Of a stretch of 37,894 nt of DNA, positions 18,093 to 26,572 are shown in pieces (position 1 is the stretch's first letter; each line of letters starts with the position of its first letter). Where the stretch lies: NCBI GenBank assembly GCA_944372325.1, contig CALVYR010000007.1, positions 1 through 37,894 on the forward strand, given 5' to 3'. A model generated the notes under the pieces. It did not search any database. It was not told the origin of the DNA and saw only the letters and a list, made by a program, of their open reading frames with translations. This DNA is from an uncultured Clostridia bacterium. GTDB lineage: Bacteria; Bacillota; Clostridia; Christensenellales; UBA1242. The translations under genes and the position numbers were made by a program.

Positions 18093-20042
18093 TTACCTTC
18101 TCTTTAATTCTGCAATCTTATCCCTAAGTTGAATAGCTGTTTCGAAGTCTAAATTTGAAGATGCTATCTTCATAAGGCCCTTTAAGCGCTCAATTTCTTT
18201 AGGAATATCACTCTTTTTAAGCCCGTCATCAAACACCTTTTCAGAAATCTCAAGTGTGTTTTTAACTTCTTTAATAATAGTTTTTGGCACTATTCCATGC
18301 GCCTTATTATATTCATCTTGAATTTTTCTTCTCCTCGCGGTTTCATCTATAGCTCTACGCATTGAATCTGTTATTGTATCTGCAAACATGATAACATGTC
18401 CCTCTGCATTTCTAGCTGCACGACCTATCGTTTGAATTAATGCGCCCTCACTTCTTAAAAAGCCCTCTTTATCTGCATCTAGAATTGCCACGAGCTCTAC
18501 CTCTGGAAGATCAAGCCCTTCACGAAGAAGATTGATGCCCACAAGCACATCAAAGTCACCATTTCTTAGTCCATTTAGAATGGTAATTCTTTCCATGGTA
18601 TCGATTTCGCTGTGTAAATATCTAGTTTTTATGCCCTTTTCAGCTAAATAGCTAGTTAAGCTTTCTGCCATTTTCTTTGTAAGTGTGGTTACTAGCACTC
18701 TGTGATTTTTAGCTTTTACCTTTTCAATTTCAAGCATTAAACGCTCTATTTGCCCCTCAGTTTTTATAACTTCTACACTAGGATCTAATAGCCCTGTTGG
18801 ACGAAGAAGTTGTTCCACAACTTGTCCAGCCTTGTCTAGCTCATATTTAGCAGGAGTAGCAGATATATATACCACTTGACCAAGCTTGGAATTGAACTCA
18901 CTGAAATTTAATGGACGATTATCAAAAGCAGACTTCAAACGAAAGCCATAGTCAACCAAGCTTGTCTTTCTAGCTCTATCACCATTATACATAGCACGAA
19001 TTTGTGGTATAGTCATATGGCTTTCATCAATTAGCGTTAAAAAACCGTCTGGAAAATAGTCCATTAAGGTAAATGGCGCTTCTCCAATTTCTCTTCCGTC
19101 AAAATATCTAGAATAATTTTCTATACCACTGCAATAGCCAACTTCACGCATCATTTCAATATCATAATTGGTGCGCTCTCTCAGCCTTTGAGCCTCAATA
19201 AGCTTTCCCTGTTTTTCAAATTCTGCAACTTCTATCTTGCAGTCCTCTTCTATACGCTTTAATGCTTGTTCTAGCCTTTCCGAGCCCACCGCATAGTGCG
19301 ATGCAGGGTAAATTGCTATATGTTTTAATTTGTTTATTTTATTCCCCGTAACAGGATCAAATTCATAAATTCCATCTATTTCATCCCCGAAAAATTCCAC
19401 CCTTATTGCGATTTCAGAACTATTTGCAGGGAAAATATCTAAGGTGTCACCTTTTGCTCTAAATGTTGTTCTATGAAAATCAACCTCATTTCTAGTATAC
19501 TGAATAGCAATAAGCTTTTTCATAACCTCATTTCTTGAAATCTGTTCACCCTCTCTAAGTGAGATTTGAAGCTTTAAATATTCATCTGGGTTGCCCAGTC
19601 CGTAGATACATGAAACAGACGCCACTACAATAGTATCGGAACGCTCTAATAAAGAGGATGTTGCCGAGTTTCTTAATTTATCTATCTCTTCATTGACAGC
19701 CATATCCTTTTCAATATAGGTATCTGAGCTGACAATATATGCCTCAGGTTGATAATAATCATAATAGGAAACAAAAAATTCAACACGGTTATTTGGAAAA
19801 AACTCTCTAAACTCGTTGCAAAGTTGCGCAGCCAAAATTTTATTATGCGCAATAACTAGCGTTGGCCTGTTTAACTTTGCAATTAAATTTGCCATAGTAA
19901 AAGTTTTACCGCTACCAGTAACACCTAAAAGTACTTGTGACTGCAGTCCATCTTCCACACCCTCAGCTAATTTTTCAATAGCCTCAGGTTGATCTCCGGA
20001 CGGACTGAACTTAGATTTTAGTTCAAACTTTCTCTCTTCCAT
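18093..20042 (-). CDS. uvrB: Excinuclease ABC subunit UvrB
   Basis: UvrB (649 aa) is the damage-verifying helicase-like subunit. Walker A is GVTGSGKT at 40-47. The damage-probing hairpin is [13 protein letters not shown], the DEAD-like box is DESHMT, motif VI is in QTIGRAARN, and the C-terminal UVR domain that contacts UvrC is at about 615-648. The ATG has no ribosome site, and the promoter at 20051-20079 ends eight bases before it. The mRNA is therefore probably leaderless. I found no GAAC...GTTC type LexA box around the promoter. Confidence 0.98.
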   Translation of the reverse strand: MEERKFELKSKFSPSGDQPEAIEKLAEGVEDGLQSQVLLGVTGSGKTFTMANLIAKLNRPTLVIAHNKILAAQLCNEFREFFPNNRVEFFVSYYDYYQPEAYIVSSDTYIEKDMAVNEEIDKLRNSATSSLLERSDTIVVASVSCIYGLGNPDEYLKLQISLREGEQISRNEVMKKLIAIQYTRNEVDFHRTTFRAKGDTLDIFPANSSEIAIRVEFFGDEIDGIYEFDPVTGNKINKLKHIAIYPASHYAVGSERLEQALKRIEEDCKIEVAEFEKQGKLIEAQRLRERTNYDIEMMREVGYCSGIENYSRYFDGREIGEAPFTLMDYFPDGFLTLIDESHMTIPQIRAMYNGDRARKTSLVDYGFRLKSAFDNRPLNFSEFNSKLGQVVYISATPAKYELDKAGQVVEQLLRPTGLLDPSVEVIKTEGQIERLMLEIEKVKAKNHRVLVTTLTKKMAESLTSYLAEKGIKTRYLHSEIDTMERITILNGLRNGDFDVLVGINLLREGLDLPEVELVAILDADKEGFLRSEGALIQTIGRAARNAEGHVIMFADTITDSMRRAIDETARRRKIQDEYNKAHGIVPKTIIKEVKNTLEISEKVFDDGLKKSDIPKEIERLKGLMKIASSNLDFETAIQLRDKIAELKRR

Positions 20043-20050
20043 AACATTTT

Positions 20051-20079
20051 ATTATAACATTTATTTTGCTCTTTTTCAA
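20051..20079 (-). promoter_or_regulatory. Promoter of uvrBA, leaderless geometry
   Basis: TTGAAA (20079-20074), a 17-base spacer and a perfect TATAAT (20056-20051) are followed by eight bases and the uvrB ATG. This is a near-consensus vegetative promoter with room for only a one- or two-base leader. Confidence 0.8.
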
Positions 20080-20104
20080 CACTTTTAGAAAATTTGTTTT
20101 AAAT

Positions 20105-20467
20105 TTATCCATTAAATATTATGCGTAGTAATAGTCCTAACACAAAACTTAAAATTGTAATGCCAAGCGTTCTTAAAAAGAGCATGATAAGCTCTTTTTT
20201 CTTCTTTTTTTCATCCTTTTTAAAGGTTAAGCCCTTGTTTTTTAAAGTTATTACATAGTAATAGCCATGTTTACTATCTGAAATAACAAAGTCTAGGTAA
20301 TTATCTTTATTTAAGGAAATTAAAATATCATCTATTTCAGCGATTGAAAGTAAAAACTTTTTAGATACAAATTCCGCTATTTGCTCAGCAGAAATAAGGT
20401 ATGAGCGCTTTGCTAAACATACCTCGCTTAAGTAAGTCATGACCATTTTTTCCTTTTTATCTAACAC
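20105..20467 (-). CDS. Winged-helix-like protein with C-terminal membrane anchor
   Basis: The 120-aa protein starts with a helical, DNA-binding-like region (MLDKKEKMVMTYLSEVC..., a possible winged helix to about residue 75). A Lys-rich stretch (KKDEKKKKKE) follows, and one membrane helix, LRTLGITILSFVLGLLLRIIF, ends the chain. It is a paralogue of the gene immediately upstream, with the same layout and the same opening MLD...K...L. No family is recognised. The start is GTG, seven bases after GAGGTGAT, a near-perfect match to the 16S tail that overlaps the upstream stop TAG. The two are coupled. Confidence 0.65.
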   Translation of the reverse strand: MLDKKEKMVMTYLSEVCLAKRSYLISAEQIAEFVSKKFLLSIAEIDDILISLNKDNYLDFVISDSKHGYYYVITLKNKGLTFKKDEKKKKKELIMLFLRTLGITILSFVLGLLLRIIFNG

Positions 20468-20481
20468 TTAATATATCACCT

Positions 20482-20853
20482 CTAAAAAATGATATTATAT
20501 ATAAGTGTTCCCAAAAAGGCTCCAATTAATGCGGAAATAAGCGCAGAAATAAACGCACCTTTAGCATAGTTTTTCATCTTTTTTGTGTTCTTTTTGCGCT
20601 CCTCTTCTGCTTCTATAAACTGTCTACCAAATGGAAGCGGACATACGCATATAACCTTATCATCACGATATTTAATAGAAATATAGTCGGCAGAACTTAA
20701 ATGCTTTAAAATTTGAAGTATAATTTCTTTATCCATTTTATATTTTGGCGGTAAAGATGAAGTTATCTCCTCTAACTCAATAACTTGATATGAACCCTCT
20801 TTACAATAGGAGTCTATAAGTTTTAGAACTTCCTTACTTCGTGCATCTAACAT
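20482..20853 (-). CDS. Winged-helix-like protein with C-terminal membrane anchor
   Basis: The 123-aa protein has the same architecture as its neighbour: an opening MLDARSKEVLKLIDSYC, a compact helical/beta region with ILQILKHLSSADYISIKYRDDKVI that looks like a winged helix, a Lys/Glu hinge, and one C-terminal membrane helix (GAFISALISALIGAFLGTLI). I chose the ATG at 20853 over the ATG at 20895. The longer frame begins inside the terminator of the surface-protein gene, and a perfect TATAAT ends six bases before 20853. No ribosome site is present, so it is probably leaderless. Function is unknown; a membrane-tethered regulator is an inference from the layout. Confidence 0.65.
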   Translation of the reverse strand: MLDARSKEVLKLIDSYCKEGSYQVIELEEITSSLPPKYKMDKEIILQILKHLSSADYISIKYRDDKVICVCPLPFGRQFIEAEEERKKNTKKMKNYAKGAFISALISALIGAFLGTLIYNIIF

Positions 20854-20859
20854 ACACTT

Positions 20860-20889
20860 ATTATAGCCAAAATATACTTTTATTATGTA
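20860..20889 (-). promoter_or_regulatory. Promoter of the tandem winged-helix genes
   Basis: A perfect TATAAT (20865-20860) ends six bases before the ATG at 20853. The -35 is poor: TACATA at 18 bases or TTTACA at 20 bases. Confidence 0.5.
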
Positions 20890-20894
20890 AAACA

Positions 20895-20923
20895 AAAATG
20901 AAGCCCAAGTTAGGCTTCATTTT
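20895..20923. terminator. Terminator of the Ig-like surface-protein gene
   Basis: Arms AAAATGAAGCC (20895-20905) and GGCTTCATTTT (20913-20923) are perfect. On the minus strand the stem is followed by a T-rich tract just after the surface-protein stop. Confidence 0.88.
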
Positions 20924-20930
20924 ATATTAA

Positions 20931-23900
20931 TTATTTTTTAGCGCTTGATTTTTTCTTAGAAACTATGAAGTAAATAACTACGCCAGCAAGAACTAAGATT
21001 GATACAACTATAAGCACTGTTCCAATAATTTCTTCTTGAGTCATTGGAGTTGTTGAATCTTCTGTAACAGTGAATGTTCTTGTTACCTCTCTTTCATTTC
21101 CTGCAACATCAGCAAGTGTGAAAGTTACTCTGTATGTTCCAACATCTTCAATGTTATAGATAAATCTTCCTTCTGTGGTTGAGCTAATCTCTTCACCTGT
21201 TGATGTGTTTTCAACTTTAACTTTGATATTATTTCTAATATATTCTGCTTCAGTTGTATATTTATCGTTTGTCAATGAGTTATTATCTGTTGCAGTAATT
21301 TTGCTAATATCAATATCTAAAGTTTTATTTCCACTAAACTCTGATAGTTTATAGCTTTCTTTAAACATATCATCTGGAACATTAAGTGTAGGTTGCTCGG
21401 TATCACCAACTTTAACTTGATAAGATCTAGTAGCTTCATTTCCATAGATATCTGTAATTGTATACTCAATTGTATATAAAAGGTTATCATGTGGAAGTGT
21501 ATATTTAATTGTTCCGTCTGCTTCTAAGTTTGTGTAAGATGCATCTGGCTTCTCAACTCCGTTTGCTAATAATTTAGAGAATCTAAATGTTGATGTTGAA
21601 CGGGTTGAAGAAATTGTAACTTGAGAATTTTCAAGGTCTATTCCACTAATATCTGTCATACCTGGAAGTTTAATAAAGAAGTCTTCGCCATAAGTAGCAC
21701 TGTTTGGATAGTAAACTTCTGAAAGTGTAGGAGCTGTTGTATCTACAACTTCAACTGTATAAACTTTACTCTTAATTGGTTCATCTCTGCCAACAACTGT
21801 AGCTACATATTGAAGGCTATATGTTCCAACTGCCTTTGGTGTAAATCTGTAATTATTAATTTCAGCACCTGTTGGGCCATTTATAATTTGAACTTCATAA
21901 GAATAATCAAGTGAGGTTGTAAGCGTTGGAATAGCAAGATCTGCTGTTTCACCAAGTTCCATTGAACCTTCATTTATTGTTGTAGGAAGACCTGTTAATC
22001 TAATTTCTGTAGAGTTTGGATCTTCAGAAACAACTAATGTGAATTGTTTAATTGTTATGTTATTTCCAGCATCTTTTGTGGTGTATGTTATTTCATAACT
22101 ACCTGCTTTTGTTGCTGTAAATTTAGCACCAGAATATGTTACGCTCTTATAAGTTTGAGAAGCAACATCTGCTACTACTTTTTGAGCATCGTAAGCTGTG
22201 AAAGTAGAACCGCTTTCATGTTTGATCTCAATTGTAAAGCTCATATAATCTGGGATATCTTCATAATAAACAACTGTAGGAAGAACTATTTCGCCACCTT
22301 GAATAAAGCTGTCATTTAAACCATCTGTTGTCACTGAATTGATAGTTGTTGCCATTGTGTCGCCAGAGTTAACTATAACTACTTCTCTTGTAGCCTCACC
22401 TACAATTTTACTATCGTTTTCAGCTGAAGCTGTAACAACAAGTCTTGTAGCTGTTTCATAAGTGTCTGGAATTGTAATTTCATATTTAGAAGTATCTTCA
22501 TTCCAAACTAATAAAGAGTCGGTTTCATCTGCAAATTTTTCTTCAAGTAAATCTTCGCCTGCATATAGAGCATATTTAACTTCAACTTTCATTCTTGTGT
22601 CAACATAAGAAGAAGCGTTTGTGTTTACATCTTGAGCTGTTGGTGTAGCGAAAGATATTTTCTCGCCAAAGAATACAGCTGATGGTAAGTTTTCTGTAAA
22701 TGTTATTTCAGGCTTATCGTCATCGTTATATCTGAAATCTGTTGTAGCTCTTAAAGTATAAGAAATTGTATTTTCATTGCCTGCTTTATCTTTTGCATTA
22801 TATTGAATTGTATAGGTATCTGAAGTGATGTCTACATTTTCAACAATATATAGTTGTGATTTTGTATATCCTTCTAATACTTCTTGATCGTCTGCATAAT
22901 CAGCAAGTTGAGCGTTTGTAAGTTCTGAGTTGAAAACTAAAATTTTTCCATTTAAGTTTTCATTTATATCTTGCTCATTGAATATTTCATTATTAGATGT
23001 ATTTCTAATAACTCTGTAAAGTTCTAAGTTATTGTCTACATAGCCATTTGCATTATCTGTTGCATATATAGGATAGATTAAAATAGGAGAACTTGAAATG
23101 TTAACATTGTTAGCAAGTTTGTGTTCTGCAACTTCATAAGTATCATCTGTAATTGTAGTATAAGGTTCAACAACTACTGGTGATGGATCTTGTGAATCTT
23201 CAACATTTCTAATTTGGAAACTAGAGCTAGAAACTCTAGCAGTTTTTCCTTTAAAATCTGTTACTGTATAAGTGAAAGTATAATTTCCTTCCTTGTTTGC
23301 AGTGAATACATATGCTCCGTCATCATTTACTGAAATAACATCGTTAGTAACATCAGTAAAGCTTGTTCCATTTTGATATTCAACTTTAACTGTGTAGTAA
23401 ACATCAATTTCACCACTTGTTACACTATTTACACCAGTAACACTTGGAAGAGTTCTCTCTACGCCTAAAACTGCTGTAGTTGGAAGAGTTGAATCGTATG
23501 AATATGTGAAATCATAATCATTGTCATAATTGCTTGAAACTTGCATTGTCTTCTTATAAGAAGCCACTACACTTCCATCTACCATATATTTAAATGTAAA
23601 GGTGTGTTCACCAAGTGAAGTTGAGTTTGTTACATCGAAAGTAAAGTTTCCATCTGTTCCTGCTGTAAGGTTTACACCATTTACATCAACAGCAATAGTT
23701 GCGTCTGTAATTTGGTTACCTTCGCTATCGTTCACTGTAACATTTGGAACTTTAATAGTAATTGTTTCACCCTCTGCTGGTCTACCAATTTCTGTTGGGA
23801 TAATTCTATCAGAATTTGTTGGATAAACAATTTCTATGCCATCGTTAGAATCTGTAACATCAACATACATTGTTTTTGAGAAACCACCAACAGTGTAAAT

Positions 23901-24194
23901 AACGCTGTAAGCGCCTGAGATTGTTGGAGTAAAGGTGTTTGCGTTAACAGCTACATCTACGCCATAAGGGTTTTTAACTGTAACAGATACATCACCATTT
24001 GTAGAGGTTCCTGTACTGATGGTGTATGGATCGCCCACAACACCAGTTGTAGCAAAGTTTTCTACAACAATAGAATTACCATCTGTAAAGCCCTCTCCCT
24101 CAGCAAGAGCAAAACCTGCTGGGATTAAAGGCATACCAAAGCCTAAGCATAATAGTAATGCTAAAACTAAAGCGGTTTTCTTAAATCTTTTCAT
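20931..24194 (-). CDS. Large Ig-like surface protein, C-terminal membrane anchor
   Basis: The 1087-aa exported protein has a signal peptide (residues 1 to about 31, ending near GFALA), a long beta-rich ectodomain and a C-terminal membrane helix (IIGTVLIVVSILVLAGVVIYF) with the basic tail SKKKSSAKK. There is no LPxTG motif. The ectodomain holds about six or seven Ig-like or HYR-like units, each closing on a line such as SGAYSVIYTVGG, GNYTFTYTVTDFKGK, AGSYEITYTTKDAGN, LLYTIEYTITDIYGN or VGTYRVTFTLADVAGN. It probably serves as an adhesin or envelope scaffold. It is a single-gene unit with a 155-nt leader. The ribosome site AGGAG is close before the ATG. Confidence 0.85.
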   Translation of the reverse strand: MKRFKKTALVLALLLCLGFGMPLIPAGFALAEGEGFTDGNSIVVENFATTGVVGDPYTISTGTSTNGDVSVTVKNPYGVDVAVNANTFTPTISGAYSVIYTVGGFSKTMYVDVTDSNDGIEIVYPTNSDRIIPTEIGRPAEGETITIKVPNVTVNDSEGNQITDATIAVDVNGVNLTAGTDGNFTFDVTNSTSLGEHTFTFKYMVDGSVVASYKKTMQVSSNYDNDYDFTYSYDSTLPTTAVLGVERTLPSVTGVNSVTSGEIDVYYTVKVEYQNGTSFTDVTNDVISVNDDGAYVFTANKEGNYTFTYTVTDFKGKTARVSSSSFQIRNVEDSQDPSPVVVEPYTTITDDTYEVAEHKLANNVNISSSPILIYPIYATDNANGYVDNNLELYRVIRNTSNNEIFNEQDINENLNGKILVFNSELTNAQLADYADDQEVLEGYTKSQLYIVENVDITSDTYTIQYNAKDKAGNENTISYTLRATTDFRYNDDDKPEITFTENLPSAVFFGEKISFATPTAQDVNTNASSYVDTRMKVEVKYALYAGEDLLEEKFADETDSLLVWNEDTSKYEITIPDTYETATRLVVTASAENDSKIVGEATREVVIVNSGDTMATTINSVTTDGLNDSFIQGGEIVLPTVVYYEDIPDYMSFTIEIKHESGSTFTAYDAQKVVADVASQTYKSVTYSGAKFTATKAGSYEITYTTKDAGNNITIKQFTLVVSEDPNSTEIRLTGLPTTINEGSMELGETADLAIPTLTTSLDYSYEVQIINGPTGAEINNYRFTPKAVGTYSLQYVATVVGRDEPIKSKVYTVEVVDTTAPTLSEVYYPNSATYGEDFFIKLPGMTDISGIDLENSQVTISSTRSTSTFRFSKLLANGVEKPDASYTNLEADGTIKYTLPHDNLLYTIEYTITDIYGNEATRSYQVKVGDTEQPTLNVPDDMFKESYKLSEFSGNKTLDIDISKITATDNNSLTNDKYTTEAEYIRNNIKVKVENTSTGEEISSTTEGRFIYNIEDVGTYRVTFTLADVAGNEREVTRTFTVTEDSTTPMTQEEIIGTVLIVVSILVLAGVVIYFIVSKKKSSAKK

Positions 24195-24291
24195 TTCATG
24201 CTCCTATATAAAGTTTTATTTAAATTTGATTTTATCATATTTGTTTAAGCCTACGCAAGCAAAAATCAAAACTGATAACAATCTAGGGTAA

Positions 24292-24352
24292 GCAAAATTT
24301 TAAAACCCAAGCCAAAATTTTGCCAGTTCAAATGAAATAAATTATTTGAACT
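24292..24352. repeat. Two hairpins in the leader of the surface-protein gene
   Basis: Perfect inverted repeats GCAAAATTTT/AAAATTTTGC (24292-24301 with 24314-24323) and AGTTCAAAT/ATTTGAACT (24325-24333 with 24344-24352) lie side by side, directly downstream of the predicted transcription start. Confidence 0.65.
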
Positions 24353-24357
24353 CCCCT

Positions 24358-24386
24358 AGTTTATAACATCAGACATCTTTTGTCAA
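24358..24386 (-). promoter_or_regulatory. Promoter of the Ig-like surface protein
   Basis: TTGACA (24386-24381), a 17-base spacer and TAAACT (24363-24358). An alternative -10, TATAAA, would give a 15-base spacer. Transcription begins near 24351, giving a leader of about 155 nt. Confidence 0.65.
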
Positions 24387-24399
24387 CGAAAACAAAACA

Positions 24400-24655
24400 A
24401 ATTTTTACATTTTTCTTAATGTTTTTAAAAGCTAACACCAGTTTTTAGCTTTACGAGCTAAAACTTTAAGCTTTGAGTATATTTTAAATAGCTTTTAAAA
24501 AAGTATGCGGAAGAAAAGTGGCTAGTTTTAGCGAAAATTGTAACAAAATTTAAAAAGCCACATAGTATGATAATGTAAGCCAAAGATAAAGCTTAAATGT
24601 ACAAAAGATAAAAAAATACATATTAATTTGGTTTAAACTATAAGAGGAGGTAAAC
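24400..24655. other. AT-rich intergenic stretch, no gene seen
   Basis: About 250 bases between the surface-protein promoter and the small Cys-rich gene. It contains a hairpin, AGTTTTTAGCT with AGCTAAAACT (24440-24465), and several scattered AGCTTT-type repeats. A weak sigma-K-like arrangement, AC (24601-24602), 16 bases, then CATATTAAT (24619-24627), precedes the plus-strand gene, but it deviates from consensus. Confidence 0.4.
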
Positions 24656-24847
24656 ATGAACTTTTTCGGTGGTTTTGGTAATGGTGGCTTCGGCGGAAAT
24701 GGATGCGATTGCTGTTCAATAATAACATTATTATTACTCCTATCCTGCTGTGGCTGTAACACTAACTTCGACTGTGGCAACTTAATATGGTTAATACTCT
24801 TAATGAACTGCTGTGGTTGTGGATGCGGTGATAACAAAAAATGCTAA
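24656..24847 (+). CDS. Small Gly/Cys-rich hydrophobic protein
   Basis: The 63-aa product has a glycine-rich start (FFGGFGNGGFGGNG) and eleven cysteines in CC, CGC and CGCG clusters. Two hydrophobic stretches (SIITLLLLLSC and LIWLILLMNC) lie between them, with a charged end. The ribosome site GAGGAGG is very strong and a terminator follows, so the gene is real and probably well expressed at some stage. No named family is recognised; small Gly/Cys-rich proteins of this sort occur among spore-coat proteins of Clostridia. The long minus-strand frame across it (24550-24837) is a shadow. Confidence 0.65.
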   Translation: MNFFGGFGNGGFGGNGCDCCSIITLLLLLSCCGCNTNFDCGNLIWLILLMNCCGCGCGDNKKC

Positions 24848-24860
24848 AATAAATACATAA

Positions 24861-24893
24861 AACAGCATGGGACTAAAAATCTCATGCTGTTTT
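24861..24893 (+). terminator. Terminator after the small Cys-rich gene
   Basis: Arms AACAGCATG (24861-24869) and CATGCTGTT (24883-24891) form a 9-bp stem followed by TTTG. Confidence 0.8.
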
Positions 24894-24895
24894 GC

Positions 24896-24924
24896 TTGCC
24901 AATTTTTATAAGGTTTGTTAAGAT
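24896..24924 (+). promoter_or_regulatory. Promoter of ogt
   Basis: TTGCCA (24896-24901), a 17-base spacer and TAAGAT (24919-24924) lie 12 bases before the ATG. A leader of about five bases without a ribosome site is predicted. Confidence 0.45.
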
Positions 24925-24936
24925 AATAAAAAAGTT

Positions 24937-25443
24937 ATGTTCAAATCTTATTATAATTCTAACTTAGGAAAAATAATAATTGTAGCTGATAATAGATATA
25001 TTTATGGGCTATATTTTGACAATCAAAAATATCTTCCAGAAAATTTAGAAAAACTCGAGATAAATAACAATTCACCTATTATAAAACAAGTTAAATTGTG
25101 GCTAGAGGAATATTTCAATGGTAAAAAACCAAATTTAGAAAATTTGCCAATTAAATTAATTGGCAGTGAATTTAAAATGCTTGTTTGGAGCGTTTTAAAA
25201 ACTATTCCCTATGGAAAAACTATAACTTATGGTGAAATTGCAAAAACTTTAGCTAAAAAAACAAATAAAGAAAAAATATCTGCCCGTGCAGTCGGAAATG
25301 CAGTTGGACACAATCCTATAAGCATAATTATTCCATGCCATAGAGTGATAGGTGCAAATGGTAAAATAACTGGTTACGCTGGCGGGATAGATAAAAAAAT
25401 TGCACTTTTAAAACTTGAAGGAATAAATGTAAATAAAATATAA
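24937..25443 (+). CDS. ogt: Methylated-DNA--protein-cysteine methyltransferase
   Basis: The 168-aa suicide repair protein moves the methyl group from O6-methylguanine to its own cysteine. The active-site motif PCHRVI is present with Cys134. Upstream are the helix-turn-helix recognition region (TPYG-like IPYGKTITYGEIAK and RAVGNAVGHNP) and the downstream glycine patch TGYAGGIDKKIALLKLEG. The length is that of the Ogt type without an Ada domain. No ribosome site precedes the ATG. It converges on hflX, with a shared terminator. Confidence 0.95.
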   Translation: MFKSYYNSNLGKIIIVADNRYIYGLYFDNQKYLPENLEKLEINNNSPIIKQVKLWLEEYFNGKKPNLENLPIKLIGSEFKMLVWSVLKTIPYGKTITYGEIAKTLAKKTNKEKISARAVGNAVGHNPISIIIPCHRVIGANGKITGYAGGIDKKIALLKLEGINVNKI

Positions 25444-25444
25444 T

Positions 25445-25464
25445 AAAAATGCGCCAAATGGCGC
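25445..25464. terminator. Bidirectional terminator between ogt and hflX
   Basis: GCGCC (25451-25455), AAAT and GGCGC (25460-25464), with A/T runs on both flanks, close two convergent genes. Confidence 0.75.
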
Positions 25465-25465
25465 T

Positions 25466-26536
25466 TTATATATATTTTTTAATTAATTCCTTTAAATTTT
25501 CTAAATTTTTTCCAGTTTTTGCTGAAATAAATATTTCATTTTCTTTTAAAACTATTTCTTCATGAATTTTATCACATTTATTATAGGCTATTATTTCTGA
25601 TATATTTTCCGCCCCTATTTGCTTTAATGTTTGATTCACAACCTCTATTTGCTCTCTATACGCAGGGTTTGAAATATCTACAACATGCAATATTAAATCA
25701 GCATCTAAAGCCTCTTCCAAAGTTGAAGCAAAGGCATCTACTAGCATATGCGGAAGCTTGTTGATAAACCCAACTGTATCTGTGAGAATAACTTGTTTAT
25801 CATCACCTAGCCAAACATTTCTGCTTGTAGTTTCAAGTGTGGCAAAAAGTTTGTCGTCTGCATATATGCCAGCTTTTGAGATAGCATTTAAAAGCGTGCT
25901 CTTGCCAGAATTGGTGTAGCCAACTATTGCAACCTTTTTCTTTCCACTTGTAGAGCGTTTTTGCCTTTTAAGTTCCCTTTGATTTTTTATCTTTTCTATC
26001 TCTTTTTCAAGTTTTTGAATCTTAAGCCTTATAGCTCGCCTATCCATTTCAAGTTTAGTTTCGCCTGGGCCTCTCATTCCCACACCCGCAGAGCCGAACC
26101 TTCCACTTGTGCCCTGAATTTGATTTAATCTTGGAAGTGTATATTTAAGTTGGGCAAGTTCAACTTGGAGCATACCTTCATTAGAGGTAGCACGCTGAGC
26201 AAATATATCTAAAATAAGCGCCATTCTATCTATAACTTTAACGCCCAACAATGCTGAAATATTGCTAGCTTGCGAACCTGAAAGTTCGTAATCTACAATA
26301 ACAACATTGGCTTTTAACTCTTCTATTTCTCTCTTTATTTCCTCAAGTTTTCCACTTCCAAGAAGAGTGGCAGGCGTGACTTCCCTAATATACTGCCCAT
26401 CTTGCCCCACGACTTCAAGGCCTGCCGTTTCAGCAAGCCTTTTAAGTTCTTTTAAATCTTCTTCATAGCTTTTATTATTTCTAAATGTTACGCCTATCAA
26501 AAAGGCGTATTCCTTTTGTTTTGCAGTATCTTTCAT
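25466..26536 (-). CDS. hflX: GTPase HflX
   Basis: HflX (356 aa) is a ribosome-associated GTPase that splits stalled or hibernating 70S ribosomes. The N-terminal HflX domain (to about 190) ends in GPGETKLEMDRRAIR and a coiled helix. The G domain shows G1 GYTNSGKS (206-213), G3 DTVGF, and G4 NKCD within IIAYNKCDK. The ATG has no ribosome site. TAAAAT ends seven bases before it, pointing to a leaderless mRNA. The -35 of its promoter overlaps the stop codon of the gene upstream. Confidence 0.95.
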   Translation of the reverse strand: MKDTAKQKEYAFLIGVTFRNNKSYEEDLKELKRLAETAGLEVVGQDGQYIREVTPATLLGSGKLEEIKREIEELKANVVIVDYELSGSQASNISALLGVKVIDRMALILDIFAQRATSNEGMLQVELAQLKYTLPRLNQIQGTSGRFGSAGVGMRGPGETKLEMDRRAIRLKIQKLEKEIEKIKNQRELKRQKRSTSGKKKVAIVGYTNSGKSTLLNAISKAGIYADDKLFATLETTSRNVWLGDDKQVILTDTVGFINKLPHMLVDAFASTLEEALDADLILHVVDISNPAYREQIEVVNQTLKQIGAENISEIIAYNKCDKIHEEIVLKENEIFISAKTGKNLENLKELIKKYI

Positions 26537-26543
26537 AAGAATT

Positions 26544-26572
26544 ATTTTAGTTGACTTTTAAGTTTTTGTCAA
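26544..26572 (-). promoter_or_regulatory. Promoter of hflX, leaderless geometry
   Basis: A perfect TTGACA (26572-26567), a 17-base spacer and TAAAAT (26549-26544) are followed by seven bases and the ATG. The TGA inside TTGACA is also the stop codon of the upstream lipoprotein-like gene. Confidence 0.8.

Noticed and set aside
20043..20100. LexA/SOS box at the uvrB promoter
   Set aside because: No GAAC-N4-GTTC-like site is present between the promoter and the start or just upstream.
20854..20895. Upstream ATG at 20895 for the winged-helix gene
   Set aside because: It lies in the terminator of the previous gene, and the perfect TATAAT would then be inside the coding region.
24550..24837. 95-aa minus-strand frame over the small Cys-rich gene
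   Set aside because: It has no ribosome site, runs through a strong plus-strand gene and has a proline/His-rich antisense-type composition.
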